Assembly: GCF_902168175.1 (NCBI RefSeq) | Contig: NZ_CABHOU010000054.1 | Span: 248,001-312,000, forward strand | From: an uncultured Chitinophaga sp. | Lineage (GTDB): Bacteria > Bacteroidota > Bacteroidia > Chitinophagales > Chitinophagaceae | Direction of reading: 5' to 3' | Length of the DNA: 64,000 nucleotides | Shown here: positions 26,302 to 33,655 of the stretch, piece by piece | Layout: every line of letters begins with the position of its first letter | Position numbering within the stretch: position 1 is the first letter of the stretch | Translations under genes and position numbers: made by a program | The notes under the pieces: generated by a model | What the model saw: the letters and a program-made list of their open reading frames with translations, nothing else | Databases searched by the model: none | What the model was told of the DNA's origin: nothing

Positions 26302-27729
26302 TTGTCTGAATTCAGCAGCATATCGTCTTTCCAAAAAGCGCTATATGCCGGAAATACTACCTGTGAAAATGCCGTGCGCCAATATTTGGAGCGGATCGAA
26401 CAGTTCCGTCATTTGAATGCTTTTGTTGAAGTATTTGCCGAAGAGGCGTTGGAGCGGGCACGCTCTTTAGATATCCGTGTGCGTAATGGCGAGAAACTCG
26501 GGCCTTTGGCCGGGGTGGTTACGGGTATAAAGGATGTGATCTGTTACCGCGACCATGAGGTGAGCGCATCCTCCAACATTCTGAAAGGTTTTACATCATT
26601 ATATTCCGCTACGGCAGTTGAGAGACTGTTGGAAGCGGACGCTGTTATTATAGGCAACCTCAACTGTGATGAATTCGCAATGGGTTCTACGAACGAGAAC
26701 TCTGCTCATGGTAAAGTGCTGAATGCGCTGGATACCACCCGGGTGCCGGGCGGTTCGTCTGGTGGTTCGGCAGTAGCTGTTCAGGCCGATCTTTGCCTGG
26801 TGAGTTTGGGTAGTGATACCGGCGGCTCCGTTCGCCAGCCGGCAGATTTTTGTGGGATAATCGGGCTGAAACCCACGTATGGGCGCATTTCGCGCCACGG
26901 GTTGATAGCTTACGCCTCTTCTTTTGATCAGATCGGCATTTTTGGCAAGAATATTGCAGATGTAGCAGCGGTTCTACAAGTGATCGCAGGTCCCGATACT
27001 TATGATAGCACTGCTTCTCAACGAGAAGTGCCTGATTATCAGACGTATCTTAATGAGGGCAATAAATCCTATAAAATCGCGTATTTAAAGGATGCATTGC
27101 ACCATGAAGGACTGGATCCCGAAATGAGAGCGGGTTACGAGCAATTCTTTGACAATTTGAAAGCAGAAGGTCATACCGTGGAAGCGGTTAACTTTGACTA
27201 CCTCGACTACGTAGTAGCTGCCTATTATGTGCTGACAACAGCCGAGGCAAGCTCTAATCTTTCGAGGTTCGACGGTGTAAAGTACGGTTATCGTACCCCT
27301 GCCGCCGGACTGGAACTGGCTGATTTTTATAAAAAAAGCCGTTCTGAGGGTTTTGGTAAGGAAGTAAAAAGGCGTATATTGTTAGGGACATTTGTTCTTA
27401 GCGCCGGTTATTATGACGCTTATTTCACGAAGGCGCAGCAGGTAAGACGCCTCGTGGTGGAAAAGATGAACGGTATTTTGTCGTGTTACGACGCTATCCT
27501 ATTGCCAACCGTTCCTTCCACAGCTTTTAAAATCGGAGAGAAAATGGAAGACCCGATTGCCATGTACCTTGCCGACATTTATACGGTACTGGCTAATCTT
27601 ACAGGGGTCCCCGCAGTTTCGATACCTTTGCAACGGCATTCAAATGGAATGCCCTATGGGATTCAGATCATAGCGAAGCAATTTGACGAAGGTCACTTGT
27701 TACAGATAGCCAATAATCTGTTGCAATAA
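26302..27729 (+). CDS. gatA: Glutamyl/aspartyl-tRNA amidotransferase subunit A
   Basis: A 475-aa amidase-signature enzyme. The Ser-cisSer-Lys triad is visible: Lys77 in TGIKDVI, the glycine-serine segment GGSSGGSAVAV, and GSDTGGSVRQPADFCG. The later LLPTVPSTAF and PYGIQIIAKQFDE fit GatA. It releases ammonia from glutamine to amidate Glu-tRNA(Gln) or Asp-tRNA(Asn) within GatCAB. No ATG exists between the upstream in-frame stop (26281) and residue 1, so the start is the TTG at 26302; an unusual start codon for an essential gene. gatB and gatC are not in the window. Confidence 0.93.
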   Translation: MSEFSSISSFQKALYAGNTTCENAVRQYLERIEQFRHLNAFVEVFAEEALERARSLDIRVRNGEKLGPLAGVVTGIKDVICYRDHEVSASSNILKGFTSLYSATAVERLLEADAVIIGNLNCDEFAMGSTNENSAHGKVLNALDTTRVPGGSSGGSAVAVQADLCLVSLGSDTGGSVRQPADFCGIIGLKPTYGRISRHGLIAYASSFDQIGIFGKNIADVAAVLQVIAGPDTYDSTASQREVPDYQTYLNEGNKSYKIAYLKDALHHEGLDPEMRAGYEQFFDNLKAEGHTVEAVNFDYLDYVVAAYYVLTTAEASSNLSRFDGVKYGYRTPAAGLELADFYKKSRSEGFGKEVKRRILLGTFVLSAGYYDAYFTKAQQVRRLVVEKMNGILSCYDAILLPTVPSTAFKIGEKMEDPIAMYLADIYTVLANLTGVPAVSIPLQRHSNGMPYGIQIIAKQFDEGHLLQIANNLLQ

Positions 27730-27768
27730 GCAACAAGTAACTTATAGTTTAAATAAAATATAACTAGT

Positions 27769-29043
27769 ATGACGAAAGTCTTTTTACTCATGTTATTGCC
27801 GTTGATGGGCGCCACTGCGTCTACTTCAGCAAAGGGTGGGGTAAACGAGATCGCGCCGCAGGCAAATGTGGCAGCCGCCGATACTTCTGTATTGCTAAAG
27901 AAAGGTCATTTACCCAAGGACACGATTCAGCCCCGCCTGGCGACAACCCAGTTGAAGCAGGCTGCTGCATCATTGCCATCCACCATCCGTAGCCCAAAGG
28001 TGTACGAACAAATGAATAACCATTATGTAAATGGTTATATCAATGACTTCGCTACCCGCTACAGCCAGCATTTACAAGTGATGATCACCAAAAGTGAGCC
28101 ATACTTTGTATTGGTAGAAAAAGTATTCAGAGAGCATGGTATCCCTGAAGAAATGAAGTACCTGGCACTTATTGAATCTGGCTTTAACACCAATGCCCGC
28201 TCACGTGTTGGCGCTGTTGGTGCATGGCAGTTCATGAGCAGCACCGCCCGCATCTTTGGTCTCAGTGTAGGCAAAAAGGTAGACGAACGGAAAGATTTCT
28301 ACAAATCGACGGTGGCTGCCGCCAAGTTTCTTAACGAACTGAACAATCAATTTGATGACTGGTTACTGGTTGTTGCCGCTTACAATTGCGGTGCAGGCGG
28401 TGTGCTGCGCGCTCAGAAAATGAGTGGCAGGCAAGACTTCTGGGGGATTCAATACTTCCTCCCACAGGAATCCAGGAACCATGTTTATAAATTTATAGCC
28501 ACCGGCTACATTCTCGACAGGTTCAATACTTTCTTCGGTGTAGGCGAGGACTATTCTCCCAAGCCAAAACTGGTAACAATCGCGGCACCTGCGCTTCCAT
28601 CCCGACCATTGACGGACGAAGAACTCTACAATACTGTAGTATTCACGATCTCCGGTAAATATCGCCTGGAAGCGATCGCTAAAAAACTGCAGATCGAAAA
28701 CGAAGACCTGCAGCACCTGAACCCTAACTTCTATGAAGGTTTGGCAGGAGCGGAAAATAGCTACGAGCTGCGTATTCCGAAAGATAAGATGAAAGAGTTC
28801 CAGGCGGAGAAAGAAGAGATACTGAAAGAATCACTTCAGATCACACTGGACGACAAGGCTTCTACTGTGGACCGCAGCAAATTTCCGCCGGCTGTTCCGA
28901 AACCAGAGGTGAAACCAGCTACTAATTCTACTAAAGCAGTGGCTAAAAAAACCACTTCTTACAAGAAGAAAGCACCAGCTAAGAAAAAAACAACTGCAAA
29001 GAAACCTGCAACAGCGACTGTTAGCAAAACCAAGCTGAAGTAA
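27769..29043 (+). CDS. Membrane-bound lytic murein transglycosylase with LysM (MltD-like)
   Basis: A 424-aa secreted protein with signal peptide MTKVFLLMLLPLMGATASTSA. The SLT domain (about 110-260) has the catalytic Glu136 in LALIESGFNTNARSRVGAVGAWQFM, then VVAAYNCGAGGV and the helical IATGYILDRF. One LysM (about 285-335, VFTISGKYRLEAIAKKLQIENEDLQHLNPNF) binds peptidoglycan. The tail from about 380 is lysine/alanine/proline rich (KKKAPAKKKTTAKK), likely attracted to anionic wall or nucleic acid. Such enzymes cleave glycan strands with 1,6-anhydro ends during wall growth. Compared with E. coli MltD it has one LysM only and no lipobox. Confidence 0.92.
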   Translation: MTKVFLLMLLPLMGATASTSAKGGVNEIAPQANVAAADTSVLLKKGHLPKDTIQPRLATTQLKQAAASLPSTIRSPKVYEQMNNHYVNGYINDFATRYSQHLQVMITKSEPYFVLVEKVFREHGIPEEMKYLALIESGFNTNARSRVGAVGAWQFMSSTARIFGLSVGKKVDERKDFYKSTVAAAKFLNELNNQFDDWLLVVAAYNCGAGGVLRAQKMSGRQDFWGIQYFLPQESRNHVYKFIATGYILDRFNTFFGVGEDYSPKPKLVTIAAPALPSRPLTDEELYNTVVFTISGKYRLEAIAKKLQIENEDLQHLNPNFYEGLAGAENSYELRIPKDKMKEFQAEKEEILKESLQITLDDKASTVDRSKFPPAVPKPEVKPATNSTKAVAKKTTSYKKKAPAKKKTTAKKPATATVSKTKLK

Positions 29044-29060
29044 GTTTTAAGATTATAAAC

Positions 29061-29090
29061 AAAAAGGGCTGCCTAACGGCAGCCCTTTTT
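29061..29090 (+). terminator. Terminator after the lytic transglycosylase gene
   Basis: Perfect 13-bp stem AAAAAGGGCTGCC (29061-29073) / GGCAGCCCTTTTT (29078-29090), loop TAAC, with a T run. Confidence 0.9.
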
Positions 29091-29227
29091 GTTTTGTGTG
29101 ATTTTATGACTTGTTGCTGTTATTGCAACGCACGATGCGTTAATAAATATCAACACTGAACCGGGAACGTTCGCTCAGCCCTAACAGCGGAAAGCTGATT
29201 ATCAGGTTTCCTGTGGTGGAAGGGACT

Positions 29228-29605
29228 GGCCTTTAAATTTACAGGGCTGTGTATACACCGCAGGTTACGCAATTTTGTTATGCTAGCTGAAGGATATGAC
29301 CCTTAGATTTGACGTGGAAGTATATCTAACGGCGATGGAAAGTGCTGTTGCAGTGTACCTCTTTTTGCGATACACGCTTTTAATGGAGCGAGGACTGACG
29401 GCGAGGATAGCTTCGTGCCTCGCTATGACGGGTTTAGTGATGCCCGCCTCACCTTTTGACTAGTATTGAGATGCCGCGGAAGTGAGTAGCCTTTAGATTT
29501 AGGGTAGGGTTTATACACCGCTGCGACGGAGGGGCTGAACGTTGCCCAGTGTTGTTACTGTAGTTGAAGGGAGTGACACAACGGCGGCTGAAAAGTAATA
29601 CAGTA
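29228..29605. repeat. Diverged direct duplication in a 580-bp non-coding gap
   Basis: A block at 29228-29360 and one at 29488-29605 align: CCTTTAAATTTACAGGG.. and CCTTTAGATTTAGGG.., both followed by TATACACCGC, then TTGTTAtgcTAGcTGAAGGatATGAC against TTGTTActgTAGtTGAAGGgaGTGAC, then AACGGCG and GAAA/AGT. A third partial copy of the first part is at 29299-29334. The gap 29091-29670 has no gene that I can support. Confidence 0.65.
29565..29592. repeat. Dispersed 28-nt intergenic repeat, copy 2 (inverted)
   Basis: Exact reverse complement of 4915-4942. Sequence beyond the 28 nt drifts, although weak similarity continues towards the CAGTAA side. It is the end of the second block of the duplication described at 29228-29605. 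Confidence 0.8.
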
Positions 29606-29670
29606 GCTGGTTTCATAAAAAAAACCATGTAGTAAGTAACCACATGGCTTTAAGGTATTTTTGAACCGCG

Positions 29671-31095
29671 TCAGGCTGTTGCAGGAACTTTGCGGCCGGT
29701 GGTATAGTTGATAATATCGAGTACCGGGCCCGTCATGAAGGTGGTGGCCAGGGCCATGAGTACCATCATGGCGAATATTTCGGGCGTGAGAATGCCAAGG
29801 TCGTAGCCGATGTTGAGTACAATGAGTTCCATGAGGCCGCGGGTGTTCATGAGCGCACCGATGGACATTGCTTCGCTCCAGGACTGGCCTACCAGCTTTG
29901 CCGAAAGCGTGCTGCCACCGAACTTGCCTCCAACAGCTACCAACATGATGAGGCTGAAAACTGTCCACAAATGCACTTCGTTGAGTAGTCCAATTTGCGT
30001 ACGCAGGCCTGTGAAGGCGAAAAATATAGGAAGCAGGATGAGCAGGCTTACATCTTCCAGCTTTTCTGTGAGCATTTTTTTAGCTTCGTTGGGCATGATA
30101 ACACCTGCCAGGAAAGCACCAAACAGCATGTGGATACCGATAATTTCCGCCACGTAACCGGCTATGAGCATCACAAAAAACGCGAATGCCACATTCCGTT
30201 GGCTCAGTTTTTCGCCATCTCTTACTTTAGCCACCATACGTTTATGCAGCCAGGGTTTAACCAGGTAAAGCATACCCGCCACGAATATAACCGCGAGCCC
30301 TATCGTTACCAGCGCACCCAGGATGGAGCCAGCTTTTACAATGGCTACTACGCAGGCGAGAATACACCAGGCAGTAACATCGTCGGCCGCAGCACAAGTA
30401 ATGGCCAGGGTGCCAAGGGGTGTGCCGGTTAGCTTACGCTCCTGCACAATACGCGCCAGCACCGGGAAAGCCGTGATGCTCATTGCAATGCCCATAAATA
30501 GTGCGAAAGAAATGAAATTCACATTTGCAGGAGCAAATTCCTGGTAGATAAAGTATGCCAGCGTTACGCCGAGAAAGAAGGGAATGATAATACTTGCATG
30601 GCTGATCATCACCGCGTCGTGTGCCTTATTCCTGATTTTTTCGATATCGAGTTCCATACCGATAATGAACATAAAGAATGCGAGGCCAATCTGGCTAAGG
30701 AACTGCAGGTTATTAAGACTGGCAGCAGGGAACACAGCCGCCATACCGTCGGGCCATAACATTCCGAAAAGGGAAGGGCCAAGTACGATGCCTGCAATGA
30801 TTTCGCCCACTACTGCGGGTTGCTTCACCTTGCGGGCGGCGGCGCCAAAAATTCTTGACACGGCCAGTATGAGGATGATCTGCACAAGCAAAAGGCTGAG
30901 CGGGTGCTTCATGTGTTGCACAAACTCATGTAAAATACCATGACCACCGCCAGGAGGAGAAATTTTAGCCACTTCAGTGGAAATTGCTGCAGGGATATTT
31001 TCGGGTACCAGTTTTTCACCTTTAGAGATAATAAACCAGATCAGCAGCCCGAACACACCAATGATCAGCGGGTAGAACAAAAAACTTCTCTTCAT
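29671..31095 (-). CDS. CPA2-type cation/proton antiporter
   Basis: A 474-aa protein from the ATG at 31095; the open frame reaches a TTG seven codons earlier. After a first helix and a periplasmic stretch (about 30-70) there are about 12 hydrophobic segments. QPAVVGEIIAGIVLGPSLFG and FFMFIIGMELDIEKIR are family hallmarks, and AADDVTAWCILACVVA carries the paired aspartates of the CPA2 transport site. FGAFLAGVIMPNE is the following conserved helix. It exchanges Na+ or K+ for H+. There is no TrkA-N domain as in KefB/C, so it lacks nucleotide gating. It ends next to the repeat-rich gap. Confidence 0.92.
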   Translation of the reverse strand: MKRSFLFYPLIIGVFGLLIWFIISKGEKLVPENIPAAISTEVAKISPPGGGHGILHEFVQHMKHPLSLLLVQIILILAVSRIFGAAARKVKQPAVVGEIIAGIVLGPSLFGMLWPDGMAAVFPAASLNNLQFLSQIGLAFFMFIIGMELDIEKIRNKAHDAVMISHASIIIPFFLGVTLAYFIYQEFAPANVNFISFALFMGIAMSITAFPVLARIVQERKLTGTPLGTLAITCAAADDVTAWCILACVVAIVKAGSILGALVTIGLAVIFVAGMLYLVKPWLHKRMVAKVRDGEKLSQRNVAFAFFVMLIAGYVAEIIGIHMLFGAFLAGVIMPNEAKKMLTEKLEDVSLLILLPIFFAFTGLRTQIGLLNEVHLWTVFSLIMLVAVGGKFGGSTLSAKLVGQSWSEAMSIGALMNTRGLMELIVLNIGYDLGILTPEIFAMMVLMALATTFMTGPVLDIINYTTGRKVPATA

Positions 31096-31216
31096 ATCAA
31101 CATATGATTTTAGCAAAGCGAAAGATAAAAAAAATAATGGCCGGTTTCCCCGTGCGGCGCAAATTTCACGCCACCATAACCTTCTTTGGATAAACTAATT
31201 GTGATAATTTCGTGGT

Positions 31217-31612
31217 ATGAGTAATGAAAAACTGCGACTGGATAAATATTTGTGGTCCATCCGTATTTTTAAGACCCGCACAATGGCGGCTGCGGCCTGC
31301 GACACTGGTAAAGTTAAAATGAACGGCACCTCAGTGAAGGCGGCTAAGAGCGTGTCTGTTGGTGATAAGTACGATGTGAAGACCGAGGCAAGAAAATGGA
31401 CGATAGAGGTAACCGGGCTGCTGCACACCCGCCAGCCGTATTCGGAGGCTACTAAGTATTACCTGGATATAACGACGGAGGAAGATAAAATTCAGAACCA
31501 GCGTATGGCATCGAGTTTTAACACGGGGAAACGCCCTAGTAAGATCGGCCGTCCGACGAAGAAGGAACGCCGCGACCTGGACGGCTTTATGGGCACGGAG
31601 GCCGAAGAATAG
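31217..31612 (+). CDS. S4-domain RNA-binding protein (Hsp15-like)
   Basis: A 131-aa basic protein. Residues 5-55 are an S4 domain (RLDKYLWSIRIFKTRTMAAAACDTGKVKMNG) with the alpha-L RNA-binding fold, close to E. coli Hsp15 (HslR), which binds stalled 50S-nascent chain complexes. The C-terminal 40 residues are lysine/arginine rich (NTGKRPSKIGRPTKKERRDLDGF), also Hsp15-like. It stands just before lysA with a hairpin between them. Hsp15 homology is by pattern; rescue function is inferred. Confidence 0.88.
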   Translation: MSNEKLRLDKYLWSIRIFKTRTMAAAACDTGKVKMNGTSVKAAKSVSVGDKYDVKTEARKWTIEVTGLLHTRQPYSEATKYYLDITTEEDKIQNQRMASSFNTGKRPSKIGRPTKKERRDLDGFMGTEAEE

Positions 31613-31630
31613 CAGCCCACAGGTCCCGAT

Positions 31631-31656
31631 CGTAGAAAAACGTGCGTTTTTCTACG
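31631..31656 (+). terminator. Hairpin between the S4 gene and lysA
   Basis: Perfect 12-bp stem CGTAGAAAAACG (31631-31642) / CGTTTTTCTACG (31645-31656), followed by CCTTTTCT. Terminator-like. Confidence 0.7.
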
Positions 31657-31694
31657 CCTTTTCTATTAATTTCGCACATTCAATCATTAAATCG

Positions 31695-32924
31695 ATGCCA
31701 AAAACGCAAAGCGATGTTTTGTCGGCCGCAACACTTGTGAAAGTGGCGGAAGAATTCGGTACCCCGGTGTACATATACCATGCTGAGAAAATTAAAACAC
31801 AGTATGGAAAGCTGAAGCAGGCCTTTAGTAAGGCGGACACCCGCTTTTTCTACGCCTGTAAGGCACTGACAAACATAAACGTATTGCGTTATGTGAACTC
31901 TCTTGGCTGCGGACTGGATACCGTATCCATCCAGGAAGTGCAGCTGGGCCTGCGTGCTGGTTTCGATCCGAAGAATATCATTTTTACGCCTAACTGTGTG
32001 GACCTGCAGGAAATCATTGCAGCCAAGGAACTGGGCGTAAACATCAATATCGATAACATTTCCATTCTCGAGCAGTTTGGTAACACCTTCGGCGGCAGCT
32101 ACCCGATCTGCATCCGTTTGAACCCGCACATCATGGCTGGCGGTAACTTTAAGATCTCTACTGGCCACGTTGACAGCAAGTTCGGTATCTCCATTCACCA
32201 GATCAGGCACATCGAGCGCATTGTGAAGTCGACCAAACTGAAGGTGACCGGATTACATATGCACACCGGTTCTGAGATCAAAGACGTAGATGTGTTCCTG
32301 CGGGGCGTGGAGATCATGTTTGAAATGACAGAGCATTTCCCCGACCTGGAGAGCATTGATCTGGGTAGCGGCTTTAAAGTAGCTTACCAGCCAGGCGATC
32401 CTGAAACGGACATCGATTTGCTGGGTGAAAAACTGACCGAAGCGTTTAACAACTTCTCAAAAAAATACAAACGTCCGCTGCAGCTTTGGTTTGAGCCAGG
32501 AAAATACCTGGTAAGCCAGGCAGGTTATTTTGTTGTAAAAGCAAACGTGATTAAACAAACAACGGCTACTGTATTTGTTGGCGTAAACTCCGGTTTTAAC
32601 CATCTGATTCGTCCGATGTTCTACGATTCCTTCCACCTGATACGCAATATTTCTAATCCGAAAGGCACTGAGCGTATTTACACCGTGGTAGGTAATATTT
32701 GCGAAACGGATACATTTGGCTGGGACCGTAAGATTTCGGAAGTGCGTGAGGGTGATTACCTGGTGTTCTATAACGCCGGCGCCTATGGTTTTGAAATGTC
32801 GTCGAACTTCAACTCCCGCCTTAAACCAGCGGAAGTAATGATCAAAGATGGCAAACCACACCTGATCCGCAAACGCGATACGCTGGACGACCTGTTGAAA
32901 AACCAGGTTGAAATAGCACTTTAA
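31695..32924 (+). CDS. lysA: Diaminopimelate decarboxylase
   Basis: A 409-aa fold-III PLP enzyme. The PLP lysine is Lys56 in FFYACKALTNINVLRYV. Other parts are HMHTGSEIKDVDVF, the glycine-rich DLGSGFKVAY that binds the phosphate, WFEPGKYLV, and near the C-terminus GNICETDTFGWDRKI (catalytic Cys from the second subunit) and FYNAGAYGFEMSSNFNSRLKPAEV. It makes L-lysine from meso-diaminopimelate, the last step of the pathway. The next gene follows after 14 bp, so they are co-transcribed. Confidence 0.96.
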   Translation: MPKTQSDVLSAATLVKVAEEFGTPVYIYHAEKIKTQYGKLKQAFSKADTRFFYACKALTNINVLRYVNSLGCGLDTVSIQEVQLGLRAGFDPKNIIFTPNCVDLQEIIAAKELGVNINIDNISILEQFGNTFGGSYPICIRLNPHIMAGGNFKISTGHVDSKFGISIHQIRHIERIVKSTKLKVTGLHMHTGSEIKDVDVFLRGVEIMFEMTEHFPDLESIDLGSGFKVAYQPGDPETDIDLLGEKLTEAFNNFSKKYKRPLQLWFEPGKYLVSQAGYFVVKANVIKQTTATVFVGVNSGFNHLIRPMFYDSFHLIRNISNPKGTERIYTVVGNICETDTFGWDRKISEVREGDYLVFYNAGAYGFEMSSNFNSRLKPAEVMIKDGKPHLIRKRDTLDDLLKNQVEIAL

Positions 32925-32938
32925 ACTGATCTTGATTA

Positions 32939-33580
32939 ATGGATACCCCGGAAAGCTTACATCAGCAGTTAACCGATAACGGCTACGAGCTGGTGGCCAA
33001 GTTTACATTCCGGGAGATGCTGGAACCAGTAAGGGAGGGATTTAAAACGAAAAATAAGTTTACCACCGGGTTCCGGATATCCATCTTTATATTATTGATG
33101 ATCACAACTGCTTTGGGCGCATGGTATATGGTCTCAAAGCAGTTGTCGTTTACGGCCTGGCTGGGCTACACGGCCCTGGGCGTACCTTTAACGCTATTGC
33201 TGATCCCATTTCATGAATGGATACATGGTATTGCTTTTAAGGCATATGGAGCAAAAGATGTTCGCTACGGTGTGATTTGGCGTTACCTTATGTTTTATGC
33301 CGTATCGCATATGCAGTTGCTGGGAGCGCGGCAATATTACCGTATAGGGTTGGCGCCTTTTGTGGTGATCACGTTTGTTGCTTTTGCTGTTTTACCTTTT
33401 TGTGATCCCGTTCGGCAGGCAATTGTCATGGGAATATTATGTTTTCATTCCCTCTGCTGCATAGGCGACTTTGGATTGTGCGCCTATTTTGCCAAATATA
33501 TTGATCGTCATCCACTTACGTTCGATGACGCCGTTACGGGCACCTCTTATATCTACCTGAAACGAAGCGTTGAATACTAA
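32939..33580 (+). CDS. DUF3267-type membrane zincin protease-like protein
   Basis: A 213-aa membrane protein with four helices. It contains the zinc-protease motif HEWIH (92-96) at the end of the second helix, in the context PFHEWIHGIAFKAYGAKDVRYG, which fits the DUF3267 putative zincin group. The third part (GLAPFVVITFVAFAVLPF) and fourth (LCFHSLCCIGDFGLCAYF) close the fold, and ISRHP-like aspartates (TFDDAVTG) lie near the C-terminus. Function is not established for the family; intramembrane proteolysis is the guess. It follows lysA by 14 bp, which may be chance. Confidence 0.8.
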   Translation: MDTPESLHQQLTDNGYELVAKFTFREMLEPVREGFKTKNKFTTGFRISIFILLMITTALGAWYMVSKQLSFTAWLGYTALGVPLTLLLIPFHEWIHGIAFKAYGAKDVRYGVIWRYLMFYAVSHMQLLGARQYYRIGLAPFVVITFVAFAVLPFCDPVRQAIVMGILCFHSLCCIGDFGLCAYFAKYIDRHPLTFDDAVTGTSYIYLKRSVEY

Positions 33581-33587
33581 TTTTATG

Positions 33588-33595
33588 TACCTTTG
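33588..33595 (+). promoter_or_regulatory. -7-like element upstream of the GAF gene
   Basis: TACCTTTG matches TAnnTTTG. No matching -33 TTTG at 19-21 bp is seen. Start would be near 33602. Confidence 0.4.
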
Positions 33596-33655
33596 CGCAA
33601 CACACTTCACTGTTAAACAGATCTGATTTAGTTTTCCTACCGGCTGCTACTTGTT

